This document shows, piece by piece, positions 53,563 through 62,342 of a DNA stretch of 64,000 bases. The DNA is from Halomarina oriensis (GTDB lineage: Archaea > Halobacteriota > Halobacteria > Halobacteriales > Haloarculaceae), in assembly GCF_009791395.1 (NCBI RefSeq), contig NZ_WSZK01000015.1, positions 310,001 through 374,000 on the forward strand, written 5' to 3'. The stretch's first letter is position 1. The number at the start of each line of letters is the position of its first letter. The position numbers were made by a program, and so were the translations under genes. The notes beneath the pieces were generated by a model. It was not told the DNA's origin. It did no database searches and saw nothing but the letters and a program-made list of their open reading frames with translations.

Positions 53563-53631
53563 AGCTGAACGTTGCCAGCACCGCACCCTGGCCGTGGTCG
53601 CTACAGATTGAGCGCCCGACCGGGACGATGG

Positions 53632-53680
53632 CTAGCATCGTAGATTGATAGGGGTTCGAGAGTATCATCGTTTCGGATAA
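53632..53680 (+). promoter_or_regulatory. Upstream motifs of the Bat-type gene (shared with the HalOD1 gene)
   Basis: CTA-N6-TAG at 53632-53643 and, 19 nt later, TATCATCGTTTCGGATAA at 53663-53680 lie within 75 nt of ATG 53707. The same two motifs with similar spacing precede the HalOD1 gene (57518-57581). The second motif covers the expected BRE/TATA zone. Confidence 0.5.
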
Positions 53681-53706
53681 TTCGATGGTCGATACGGGTG
53701 CCTGCC

Positions 53707-56700
53707 ATGTCAAGCGACCTCGTTTTATCCCAACAGCAAAGTGTGAAGGAAATCGAGATAGAGACAGTGCCGCTTGTCCACCCTGCAGATACGATCACGG
53801 TCCTGTCGATCGGGACGAGCGACGAGCGTCTCTCGGTCCTCCGAGAACGACTGCGTGCTTTCGAAGGGACGGTCCACTACGAAGCGGTCGCCGGCGTCGA
53901 GACGGGCGAGCAGTTCCCCGACCGGCCGGGGCCGACCTGTATCGTCGCCTCGCAGGACCTCGCCGACGGCGAGGGACTGGAGGCGCTTCGACGGTGTCTC
54001 GCTCACTACCCCGAGGCGGTGACGATTCTCCTCGCGGACGACCCGACCGCGGCGCTCATCGAGGACGCGTACGCCGCGGGCGTCGACGAGGTGGTCCACT
54101 ACACCGGGCCGGAGAAGCGGGCCGTCGTCGCCCACCACGTCGAGACCCACCTCGGGACCGGTCGTCGTTCGGCCGAGTCGCCCACGGAGCGCCAGCAGTT
54201 GACGGCGCTGGCCGCGACGACGTCGGACGCCATCGTCACGGTCGACGAGGGTGGGACGATCCGCTACACCAACCCGGCGGTGACGGACGTGCTCGGCTAC
54301 GACCCCGACGAACTGGTCGGCGAACCGCTGACGACGCTGATTCCGCCCGACCTCGTCGACCGCCACCGCGAACGGCTGACACGGTATCTGGAGACGGGCG
54401 AGCGGACCATCGACTGGAACGACATCGAACTCCCCGGTCGGCGGGCCGACGGGCAGACGGTGCCGCTGAGCGTCGCGTTCTCGGAGTTCGTCGACGACGG
54501 CGAGCGCTACTTCACCGGCGTCATGCGCGACGTCACCGACCGGAAGCGACTCGCGGCCGAACGCGACCTGTACCACGACGCGACCCAGCGAATCCTCGGC
54601 GCGGACTCCTTCGAGGACGGCCTCCGAATCGCGCTCGACGCCGTCGGGTCGGCGATGGACTGGCAGTACGGCGAGGCCTGGACGGCACGGGACGAGCGAC
54701 TGGGGTGTGTCGACGGCTCTTACACCACCTCGGCGGCGAGCGAAGCGTTCGGGGCGACGACCACCGACTGGCGGTTCGAGCGTGGCGAGGGCCTCGTCGG
54801 CCGGGTCTGGGAGACGGCGACGGCCGAGTGGATGGTGGACGTGACCGGCACCGACGCCCCGTTCGAGCGGTCGGCGGCCGCGGCGGACGCGGGTCTGCGT
54901 GCGGCGCTCGGCGTCCCCATCGTGAGCGACGGGAGCGTCGTCGCCGTGCTGGTGTTCTTCCTCGAGGAACCCCGCGAGGTCGACGAGGGGATGCTGGAGG
55001 CGACCCGGACCATCGCCGCCGACCTCGGCCGACTGATGGAGCGACTGGAGGCGGAGACGGCCCTGCGAGCCGAGCGCAACCTCAACGAGCGCATCCTGGA
55101 GACCAGTCCGGTCGGCATCGCCATCCTCGGCACCGACGGGACGTTCAGCTACAGCAACGACCGCGCCGCGGAGATTCTGGGTGCCGAAGACCTGGACCCA
55201 CCCTTCGGGTACGACGACCTCGACGTCGAACTGCTGTCGTTCGACGGACGACCGGTCGCCGGCGACGAAGCACCGTACCGACGACTCGCGGAGGTCGGGG
55301 AGTCCGTCTCCGGGGTGCTTCGCCTGCTCGTCGGCGGGGAGACGCGCTGGCTCTCGGTCCACGGCACACCGCTCGACGTCGACGAGAGGCCGTCGACCAC
55401 GACGGTCCTGTCGCTGCACGACGTGACCGACCGAAAGCGCCGCGAACGTCGCCTCCTACAGCAGGAGACGGCGATGAACACCGTCGGTGACGGTCTGTAC
55501 GCCCTCGACGAGGCGGACCGGTTCGTCGTCGTCAACGACGCGTACTGCGAGTTGATTGGCTACGACCGGACGGAACTCCTCGGCCGCCCGGCGAGCGACA
55601 TCGTCGGCGACGACGTCACCGAGGCGGCCAGTGCGCTCCAGGCGGATATTCTGGACGGGAGAACGGACGAGGCGACGATGGAGACGACGCTCACCACTGC
55701 GACCGGCGACCGCGTCCCCGTGGAGGCACGCATCTCGTTGTTCGCCAGCGACGAGGACACCGTCGGCCGAGCGGGCGTCGTCCGCGACATCAGCGACCGC
55801 AAGCGCCGTGAGGAGCGTCTCGTGGCCCTCAACGAGGTCGGTCAGGCGTTGACCGTCGCCGAGACGCCCGGCGACGTCGCGGACATCGTGGTCGAGGGCG
55901 CACGCGAGATACTCGACCTGCCGCTGACCACCGTCGAGTTCTACGACGAGGCGAGCGGGGCGCTCCGGCCGGGACCACGCTCACCGGAACTCGTCGAGGT
56001 GGTGGGGGAGGGACCGCTGTTCGACTCCGAGTGGGGACTGCTCTGGCAGGTGTACGCCGAGAGCGCCGGGCGGGTGTTCGACGACCTCCGCGAGGAACCG
56101 ACCGGCGAGACGCCACTGGAGAGCGCCATCGTCCTCCCCGTCGGGAGCCACGGCGTGTTCGTCGCCGGCGCGACGACTCACGGGTCGTTCACCGAGACGG
56201 ACGCGCTGGTCGCACGCATCCTCGTCGCCAACGCCATCGCGGCGCTCGACCGGGTCGACCGCGAGCAGGCACTCCGCACACAGAAAGCGCGTCTCGAAGA
56301 GCGCAACGAGTCCTTAGAGCGGGTCGACCGACTCAACGGTGTCATCCGCGGACTGACGCGCGAACTCACCGAGGCGTCCACCCGGACCGAGGTCGAGGCG
56401 GCGCTCTGTGCGGAACTCGCCGAGGCGGACCCCTACCTCTTCGCGTGGGTCGGCGAGCACAGACCGGGGACCGACCGGATCGAACCGCGGGCGAGCGCCG
56501 GCCGCGAGGACGGCTACCTCGACGCCATCACCGTCACCGCCGACGAGGAACCGACCGGTCTCGGGCCGGCGGGGACGGCGCTCCGGACCGGCGAACCAGC
56601 CGTCCAGAACGACCTCCACACCGACCCGCCGTTCGAGCCGTGGCGAACCGAGGCGATGCAGCGGGGGTATCGCGCCAGCATCTCCGTCCCGCTGGTCTAC

Positions 56701-57507
56701 CGCGAGACGGTCTACGGCGTGTTGAACCTCTACGCGAGCGAACCGAACGTCTTCGACGAGACGGAGGTCGCCGTCCTGGACGAACTCGGCCGGATGGTCG
56801 GCTACGCCATCAACGCCATCGAACGCCGAAAGGCGCTCGTGAGCGACAGCGCCGTCGAACTCACGCTCGGCGTCGACGACCCCTCGGTGCCACCCGTCGC
56901 ACTCGCTCGGGAGACCGGCGGGACCTTCGAGTTGGACGGACTGGTCGAACGCAGCGACGAGACGTTCCGCGTGTTCTTCGCCGTCGACGGAGCCACGCCG
57001 GAGGCGGTCTACCACTTCGCCGAGCGGACACCGACCATCGAGCGACTCACGCTGTTGAGCGAAGAAGAGACGCGAAGCCGCTACGAGGCGGTCGTCACGG
57101 ACGACGGCTTCTTCAGCGAACTGCTCGGCTACGGTGCCCACCCGACGGGGATGGTCGTCGACGAAGACGGCGGGCGCGTCACCGTGGAACTACCCCAGAG
57201 CGGCGACGTCCAGACGTTCATCCGGACGTTCGTCCGGCGCTACGACGAAGCGGAACTGCTCGCCAGACGGACGCGGAACCGACCGGTCCAGAGCGTCGCG
57301 GAGTTCGAGGCTAGCTACAAGGAGCATCTGACCGTGCGACAGCAGGAGGTGCTCGAAACCGCGTACTTCAGCGGCTTCTTCGAGTGGCCACGCGAGACGA
57401 GCGGGAAGGAACTCGCCGGCCTCCTCGGTATCTCTCAGCCGACCGTCAGCCGCCACATCAGGACGGGCGAGCGCAAACTGTTCGGCCTCGTCTTCGACGA
57501 CGACTGA
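53707..57507 (+). CDS. Multidomain PAS/GAF sensor with bacterio-opsin activator-type HTH (Bat-like)
   Basis: The 1,266-residue protein combines, in order, a receiver-like N-terminal domain (about 30-150), a PAS domain (about 160-285, TTSDAIVTVDEGGTIRYTNP), a GAF domain (about 290-460), two PAS domains (about 460-590 and 590-715), two GAF domains (about 715-870 and 890-1060), a Bat-associated region (about 1060-1200) and a C-terminal HTH_10 helix-turn-helix (about 1205-1266, LTVRQQEVLETAYFSGFFEW and GLLGISQPTVSRH). It is likely a cytoplasmic light-, oxygen- or redox-responsive regulator. The ATG at 53707 is preferred to the GTG three codons earlier. Confidence 0.9.
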   Translation: MSSDLVLSQQQSVKEIEIETVPLVHPADTITVLSIGTSDERLSVLRERLRAFEGTVHYEAVAGVETGEQFPDRPGPTCIVASQDLADGEGLEALRRCLAHYPEAVTILLADDPTAALIEDAYAAGVDEVVHYTGPEKRAVVAHHVETHLGTGRRSAESPTERQQLTALAATTSDAIVTVDEGGTIRYTNPAVTDVLGYDPDELVGEPLTTLIPPDLVDRHRERLTRYLETGERTIDWNDIELPGRRADGQTVPLSVAFSEFVDDGERYFTGVMRDVTDRKRLAAERDLYHDATQRILGADSFEDGLRIALDAVGSAMDWQYGEAWTARDERLGCVDGSYTTSAASEAFGATTTDWRFERGEGLVGRVWETATAEWMVDVTGTDAPFERSAAAADAGLRAALGVPIVSDGSVVAVLVFFLEEPREVDEGMLEATRTIAADLGRLMERLEAETALRAERNLNERILETSPVGIAILGTDGTFSYSNDRAAEILGAEDLDPPFGYDDLDVELLSFDGRPVAGDEAPYRRLAEVGESVSGVLRLLVGGETRWLSVHGTPLDVDERPSTTTVLSLHDVTDRKRRERRLLQQETAMNTVGDGLYALDEADRFVVVNDAYCELIGYDRTELLGRPASDIVGDDVTEAASALQADILDGRTDEATMETTLTTATGDRVPVEARISLFASDEDTVGRAGVVRDISDRKRREERLVALNEVGQALTVAETPGDVADIVVEGAREILDLPLTTVEFYDEASGALRPGPRSPELVEVVGEGPLFDSEWGLLWQVYAESAGRVFDDLREEPTGETPLESAIVLPVGSHGVFVAGATTHGSFTETDALVARILVANAIAALDRVDREQALRTQKARLEERNESLERVDRLNGVIRGLTRELTEASTRTEVEAALCAELAEADPYLFAWVGEHRPGTDRIEPRASAGREDGYLDAITVTADEEPTGLGPAGTALRTGEPAVQNDLHTDPPFEPWRTEAMQRGYRASISVPLVYRETVYGVLNLYASEPNVFDETEVAVLDELGRMVGYAINAIERRKALVSDSAVELTLGVDDPSVPPVALARETGGTFELDGLVERSDETFRVFFAVDGATPEAVYHFAERTPTIERLTLLSEEETRSRYEAVVTDDGFFSELLGYGAHPTGMVVDEDGGRVTVELPQSGDVQTFIRTFVRRYDEAELLARRTRNRPVQSVAEFEASYKEHLTVRQQEVLETAYFSGFFEWPRETSGKELAGLLGISQPTVSRHIRTGERKLFGLVFDDD

Positions 57508-57517
57508 CCCACCGGTG

Positions 57518-57581
57518 CTAGAATACTAGCGTCGGCGGACGTGCTCCCGATATCACGTTATCGGATCGGCCTATCCGTAAC
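57518..57581 (+). promoter_or_regulatory. Upstream motifs of the HalOD1 gene (shared with the Bat-type gene)
   Basis: CTAGAATACTAG (57518-57529) is a CTA-N6-TAG palindrome. 21 nt later comes TATCACGTTATCGGAT (57551-57566), which is part of an inverted repeat GTTA-t-CGGAT-cggcct-ATCCG-TAAC (57557-57581). The two motifs recur in the same order upstream of the adjacent Bat-type gene. Confidence 0.5.
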
Positions 57582-57600
57582 GGCGCGAACCACTGAAAGG

Positions 57601-57891
57601 ATGACTACCACCACGGCCGATACGCCCACCGACTCGGTCCTGCTCGCTATCGTCGAGAAACTCGCGGCCGCACGCGACGCGGACCCGCTGGAGCTCCCGC
57701 CGCTACACGACTACGTCGACACCGACGCGCTGGAGTCGCTCGTCGGGGGGCGGACCGACGCCGGACGGGGAGGGGTGCACGGGGTTCGGTTCCGCGTCGA
57801 CGACCACCAGGTGTCGATTACGGGAGACGGGACCGTCGACGTCGTCGACGTCGAAGCGGGTCTCGACCAAGTCTCGACCCAGTTCAACTGA
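57601..57891 (+). CDS. HalOD1 output domain protein
   Basis: The 96-residue protein has the HalOD1 pattern: DSVLLAIVEKLAAARDADPLELPPLHDYVDTDALESLV (in part) and a beta-rich end (GVRFRVDDHQVSITGDGTVDV). HalOD1 is a haloarchaeal signalling output domain of unknown mechanism, usually attached to or encoded near regulators. It follows the Bat-type gene by 93 nt and probably acts in the same circuit. Confidence 0.85.
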   Translation: MTTTTADTPTDSVLLAIVEKLAAARDADPLELPPLHDYVDTDALESLVGGRTDAGRGGVHGVRFRVDDHQVSITGDGTVDVVDVEAGLDQVSTQFN

Positions 57892-57893
57892 CC

Positions 57894-58295
57894 ATGCACA
57901 GAGGGGAGTCGAGTCGAGTCAGAGGCCGACCCGAGCGGACGGACGACACGACACGCGACGACGAGACGTCCACGACCGACGACCGGTACGGGGTCGTCTG
58001 CCGGGCGTGTCCGTTCGCACGGACGGTGGATGGACTCGACCCGGCGCTCGACTGGACGGACCGGCACACGGCCGAGCGAGACGAGGACCACAGCGTGGAC
58101 GTCTACGCGTTCGGCTACCTCGCCGACCTCGCGGCCGAACTGCCGCCGCCGGAGGCGACCGAACCGGAGCGACGGGCGATGGCACTCGTGACGACGGCCG
58201 ACTCGACGAGCGACGACCCGACGAGCGACGACCCGACGGCGGACGGTTCGACGGCGAGCGACACCGACGACGAGCGCACCGCGGGCGACGACTGA
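57894..58295 (+). CDS. Small CxxC protein downstream of HalOD1
   Basis: The 133-residue protein starts MHRGESSRVRGRPERTDDTT just 2 nt after the HalOD1 stop. A VVCRACPFARTV segment (about 34-45) and a downstream DWTDRHTAERDEDHSVDV suggest a small metal-binding domain. The C-terminal third is a tandem-like repeat of TSDDPT and TADGST units, probably disordered. The function is not recognised. It is coupled to the HalOD1 gene. Confidence 0.68.
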   Translation: MHRGESSRVRGRPERTDDTTRDDETSTTDDRYGVVCRACPFARTVDGLDPALDWTDRHTAERDEDHSVDVYAFGYLADLAAELPPPEATEPERRAMALVTTADSTSDDPTSDDPTADGSTASDTDDERTAGDD

Positions 58296-58352
58296 CGGCG
58301 ACGGGCCTCGCCGAGAGACAGCACGCGACGGGGTCGGCCGCGGTCCGAATCG

Positions 58353-60032
58353 CTACTCCGCGCGGTCGCGCAACTCGACGCGCCGAATCTTTCCCGAGGA
58401 GGTCTTCGGGAGCGACTCGACGAACTCGATTTCGCGGGGATACTCGTAGGCCGCGAGTCGTTCGCGGGCACGCTCCTGGAGTTCCGCCCGGAGGTCGGCG
58501 TCCCCCTCGACGTCGGGGACGAGTTCCACGAACGCCTTGATGACCTCGCCACGCGTGTCGTCGGGGACGCCGACGACGCCGACCTGTTCGACCGCCGGGT
58601 GGTCGAGCACCACCTGCTCGACTTCGAGCGGCCCCACACGGTAGCCCGAGGTGATGATGACGTCGTCGGCACGGGACTCGAACCGGACGTAGCCCGCGTC
58701 GTCGCGCGAGACGAGGTCGTCGGTCAGGAACCACCCGTCGTGGCGCTTCTCGGCGGTCGCCTCGGGGCGATTCCAGTACTCCGCGAAGAAGACGCGTTCG
58801 TCACCCGACCGGACGGCGAGTTCACCGACCTCGCCGGCGGGCAGTTCCTCGCGCGTCTCGGGGTCGAGGACCGCGATGTCGTAGCCCGGTAGCGCCTTCC
58901 CCATACTCCCGGGACGCACCTCGAACCACCGCGAGTTGGCGACGACGAGGTTGAGTTCGGTCTGGCCGTAGTACTCGTTGACCGCGACGTCGTCGAGACG
59001 CTCGTCGGCCCAGTCCAGTATCTCGGGCGTGAGCGGTTCGCCCGCCGACGCGATGGCTTCGAGCGGGAGGGCCGCGGGCGGCGTCGCGTTCATCAACATC
59101 CGGAGTGCGGTCGGCGGAATCAGCGCGTGGGTCACGTCGAACGCGTCGAGGACCGAGAACGCCGCCTCGGGGTCGAACCCGGCCATCGGCGCGGCGACCA
59201 CCGTCCCGCCGTAGTGCCACGTCCCCAGCAACAGGCCGCCGAGCGCCGACCCCCACGCCCAGTCGGCGGGCGTCCAGCAGACCGCCTCGGCCCCGAGGCC
59301 GGCGTCGAAGAACGTGTGGGCGGCCGCCGCTCGCCCCGCCCAGACCGCGTGGCGGTGGCGAACGCCCTTCGGCGGCCCCGTCGACCCGGAGGTGTACATG
59401 ATGGCGGAGTCGGTGTCCGGCGTCGCGTCGTGGGGGTCGACCGTCGCCGAACGGTCCGCGACGAGCGTTCGGTACCCGACCACGTCGCAGTCGAACGGGA
59501 GAGCGGTGTCCGCGTCGTCGGAACCGTCGCGGTCACCGGCGTAGAGCGGGTGCTCGTCGAGCGCGACTGCGGTCTCCAGGTCGGGACACTCCTCGCTGGC
59601 GGCGGCGAGGGCCGCCTCGACCTGCGGGTCGAAGACGACGACGCGGGCCTCGGCGTCGTCGAGGCGGTAGGCGAGCGCGTCCCGCCCGAACAGCGTCGTC
59701 AGCGGGACGGTGACCGCCCCCAGCAGCCAGCACGCGAGGTGCGCGATGGGCGTCTCGGGGCGCTGTGGTGAGACGACGCCGACCCGGTCACCCGGTTCGA
59801 CGTCCAGCGAGGCGAGGCCGTTGGCCAGCCGACACGCTCGTTCGTCGACGTCGGCGAAACTGTAGCGCTCACCCGTCGCCGCGTCGAGGAGCGCGACTCG
59901 CTCCTCGGGGGCGGGTGACTCGTGTTTCCGCAGGCAGTCGACCGCCGGGTTGTACCGCTCGGGAAGCGACCACTCGAACGTCTCTCGGGCACGCTCGTAA
60001 CTGTCGTACTCGGGCATCACGTGCCACGGCAT
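58353..60032 (-). CDS. AMP-forming acyl-CoA synthetase
   Basis: The 559-residue enzyme of the ANL superfamily has MYTSGSTGPPKGVRHRH (P-loop, about 207-223), NEYYGQTELN (A5) and the final KTSSGKIRR (catalytic lysine, near 549). It resembles medium-chain or short-chain acyl-CoA synthetases of the AcsM/MACS type. MPWHVMPEYDSYERA could start at the first or second methionine. The gene precedes an alcohol dehydrogenase on the same strand, so oxidised products of alcohols might be activated here. Confidence 0.87.
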   Translation of the reverse strand: MPWHVMPEYDSYERARETFEWSLPERYNPAVDCLRKHESPAPEERVALLDAATGERYSFADVDERACRLANGLASLDVEPGDRVGVVSPQRPETPIAHLACWLLGAVTVPLTTLFGRDALAYRLDDAEARVVVFDPQVEAALAAASEECPDLETAVALDEHPLYAGDRDGSDDADTALPFDCDVVGYRTLVADRSATVDPHDATPDTDSAIMYTSGSTGPPKGVRHRHAVWAGRAAAAHTFFDAGLGAEAVCWTPADWAWGSALGGLLLGTWHYGGTVVAAPMAGFDPEAAFSVLDAFDVTHALIPPTALRMLMNATPPAALPLEAIASAGEPLTPEILDWADERLDDVAVNEYYGQTELNLVVANSRWFEVRPGSMGKALPGYDIAVLDPETREELPAGEVGELAVRSGDERVFFAEYWNRPEATAEKRHDGWFLTDDLVSRDDAGYVRFESRADDVIITSGYRVGPLEVEQVVLDHPAVEQVGVVGVPDDTRGEVIKAFVELVPDVEGDADLRAELQERARERLAAYEYPREIEFVESLPKTSSGKIRRVELRDRAE

Positions 60033-60128
60033 GCCCCCTCGTTCGACAGGTCGGAACTTGGTGGTTCGGGTGGCGGCCGAAGACGACGGGAGCGAGCGGT
60101 CTTACCGCGACGGGAGACCCGCCCGACG

Positions 60129-61169
60129 CTACGGCGTGAGGACCGCCCGCCCCTCGATGTCGCCGTGTTCGAGTTTCTCGGCGACCGTGTTGATGTCCTC
60201 CAGGTCGTAGCGGGTCGTCCGGAGTTCGACGTCACCCCGGTCGACCAGCGCGACGAGTTCCTGGAGTTCGGTGTAGCGCCCGACGAGCGTCCCACGGTAG
60301 GCGAACTCGCCGTCGACGAGCGTCTGGGCGGGTTCGTGGACGTGCCCGCCGTAGCCGACCACGTGGTGGTCGCCGCCCGAGGCGAGGACGTCCGGGCCGA
60401 GTGCGGTCGTCTCGTCGGCCCCGACGAAGTCGACGACCTGCTTCGCTCCGCGGTCGTCGGTGAGGTCGTTCACGACCGCCGCGACGTCCTCGCTGGACGG
60501 GTCGACGGTGTGGTGTGCCCCGAGGTCACTGGCGAGGTCACGGGCCGCCTCCTTCGGGTCGAGGGCGACGACGGTGGCGGCGCTCATCGCGTCGAGACAC
60601 TGGAGGCCGATGTGGCCGAGGCCGCCGACGCCGACGACGACGGCGGTGTCGCCCGGGTTCAGTTCGGCGACGGCCTTCTTCACGGCGTGGTACGCGGTGA
60701 TGCCCGCGTCGGCGTGTGGCGCGATGTCCGTCGGGTCCGTCCCTTCGGGGAGCGGGATGACCGCCCGTTCGTTCGTCAGGAGCGACTCGGCGAACCCGCC
60801 GTCGTGGGTCAGACCGGGGAACGCGACGTTCTCACAGTACATATCCTCGCCGAGTCGACAGGGGCGACACGTCCCGCAGGTCATCACCGGGTGACAGATG
60901 ACCGGGTCGCCCTCCTCGACGACGGTCACCTCCTCGCCAACCTCGGCGACGTGGCCCGCGTTCTCGTGGCCGAGCGTCATCGGGAGGTCCTGCGGGACGT
61001 ACTCCTCCCACATCCCCTCGACGACGTGGTTGTCCGTCTGACACCACCCCGCGCCGGCGATGTCGACGACGACACCGTCCGACGCGGTCGGTGTCGGCCG
61101 GTCGACGTCCTCGATGGTCAGTGCCTCGCTCATGTCGTCGGTGTACTCGTGGAGTCGCGCGGCGTGCAT
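60129..61169 (-). CDS. Zinc-dependent NAD(P) alcohol dehydrogenase
   Basis: The 346-residue MDR enzyme has the catalytic zinc site C43, H68 and E69 (GHENAGH), structural-zinc cysteines C98, C101, C104 and C112, and the cofactor motif VGVGGLGHIGL (about 173-183). The start at ATG 61169 is chosen because the upstream frame contains no conserved residue. It shares a divergent promoter region with an amidohydrolase. The pair, with the DUF59 protein, matches accessory genes of propane-type monooxygenase loci. Confidence 0.92.
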   Translation of the reverse strand: MHAARLHEYTDDMSEALTIEDVDRPTPTASDGVVVDIAGAGWCQTDNHVVEGMWEEYVPQDLPMTLGHENAGHVAEVGEEVTVVEEGDPVICHPVMTCGTCRPCRLGEDMYCENVAFPGLTHDGGFAESLLTNERAVIPLPEGTDPTDIAPHADAGITAYHAVKKAVAELNPGDTAVVVGVGGLGHIGLQCLDAMSAATVVALDPKEAARDLASDLGAHHTVDPSSEDVAAVVNDLTDDRGAKQVVDFVGADETTALGPDVLASGGDHHVVGYGGHVHEPAQTLVDGEFAYRGTLVGRYTELQELVALVDRGDVELRTTRYDLEDINTVAEKLEHGDIEGRAVLTP

Positions 61170-61192
61170 CGTTCGGCGTATGACAGCACTGC

Positions 61193-61256
61193 CCAATAGT
61201 CGTTACTCAGTCTCGGAGAACGGTTTACTACGTTCGAAAACCGAGCAAGATACAAA
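61193..61256. promoter_or_regulatory. Divergent promoter with inverted repeat (adh/amidohydrolase)
   Basis: CGGTTT (61221-61226) and AAACCG (61238-61243) form an inverted repeat with an 11-nt spacer, within a wider CTCGG (61212-61216) and CCGAG (61241-61245) pair. On the right, GATACAAAT (about 61249-61257) is the TATA box for ATG 61284. On the left, CAATAGT (61195-61201; ACTATTG on the minus strand) is the TATA box for adh. An operator between both core promoters is likely. Confidence 0.5.
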
Positions 61257-61283
61257 TGTCATGATACCGCATGCCACACTGCG

Positions 61284-62342
61284 ATGTACGAACAGGACGG
61301 CGAGGAGATATTCGTCATCGACTCGCACCTTCACTACTGGGACGCCAGCGAGGAGAACATCACCCACGAGGGCGGTGAGCAGTTCATCCAGTGTTTCTAC
61401 GACTACCACACCGGGTTCACGCCCGAAGAGCGCCAGTGGTCGCTAGAAGAGTACCGGAAGTACGAGGAAGAGCGGATGCTGAACGACCTCTTTGGCAACG
61501 CGGCCGTCGACATGGGTATCTTCCAGCCGACGTACCTGAAGGAGTTCTACGAGGACGGCTTCAACACCATCGAGGACAACGCGAGCATCACCGAACAGTA
61601 CCCCGAACGGTTCGTCCTCAACGGCCGGTTCGACCCGCGTGAAGGTCTCTCGGGGATGCGCGAACTCGAACGGCAGAACGAGGAACACGACCTCCAGGGC
61701 GTCAAACTCTACACGGCCGAGTGGCACGAGGGTTCGAAGGGGTGGCGACTCGACAGCGACGACGCCTTCGACTTCCTCGAACTGTGTGTCGACCTCGGTA
61801 TCGAGAACATCCACCCGCACAAGGGCCCGACGATTCGGCCGCTGAACCGCGACGCCTTCGACGTCAACGACGTGGACGACGCCGCCACCTCCTTTCCGGA
61901 ACTCAACTTCGTCGTCGAGCACCTCGGCCTGCCCCGCCTCGACGACTTCTGCTGGATAGCGGCCCAGGAACCGAACGTCTACGGCGGCCTCGCGGTGGCC
62001 GCACCGATGGCCCAGAACCGTCCCCGGAAGTTCGGCGAGATAATGGGCGAACTGCTGTTCTGGATGGACGAGGACCACGTCCTGTTCGGGTCGGACTACG
62101 CGCTGTGGAACCCCGACTGGCTGGTCGAGACGGTGATGAACGCCGAACTCACCCAGGAGCAACGCGACGAGTACGGCGTCGAACTCACCACGGACGTGAT
62201 GAAGAAGGTGATGGGTGAGAACGCCGCCGAACTCTACGACATCGACATCGAGGCGAAGAAGGAGGCGTTCGCCAGCGACGACGTCACCGAGGAGTTCGGC
62301 CTCGAAGCACACTACGAGGAGACGGGGGCGGCCGCCGACTGA
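61284..62342 (+). CDS. Amidohydrolase-family protein of the propane-monooxygenase-cluster type
   Basis: The 352-residue TIM-barrel hydrolase starts MYEQDGEEIFVIDSHLHYWD. HLH (15-17) is metal motif 1, and ENIHPHKGPTIRPLN and VVEHLGLPRLDDFCW supply further ligands. FGSDYALWN holds the catalytic aspartate. QFIQCFYDYHTGFTPEE and GVKLYTAEWHEGSKGW match, from memory, amidohydrolases encoded within bacterial prm/mim (propane/acetone) operons. Its reaction there is unknown and may aid hydroxylase maturation. It is followed by the DUF59 gene with a 1-nt overlap. Confidence 0.8.
   Translation: MYEQDGEEIFVIDSHLHYWDASEENITHEGGEQFIQCFYDYHTGFTPEERQWSLEEYRKYEEERMLNDLFGNAAVDMGIFQPTYLKEFYEDGFNTIEDNASITEQYPERFVLNGRFDPREGLSGMRELERQNEEHDLQGVKLYTAEWHEGSKGWRLDSDDAFDFLELCVDLGIENIHPHKGPTIRPLNRDAFDVNDVDDAATSFPELNFVVEHLGLPRLDDFCWIAAQEPNVYGGLAVAAPMAQNRPRKFGEIMGELLFWMDEDHVLFGSDYALWNPDWLVETVMNAELTQEQRDEYGVELTTDVMKKVMGENAAELYDIDIEAKKEAFASDDVTEEFGLEAHYEETGAAAD

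Noticed and set aside
58195-58262. Tandem repeat of GACGAGCGACGACCC units
   Set aside because: It lies within the reading frame of the gene at 57894 and encodes a disordered TSDDPT tail; it is not a mobile repeat or CRISPR.
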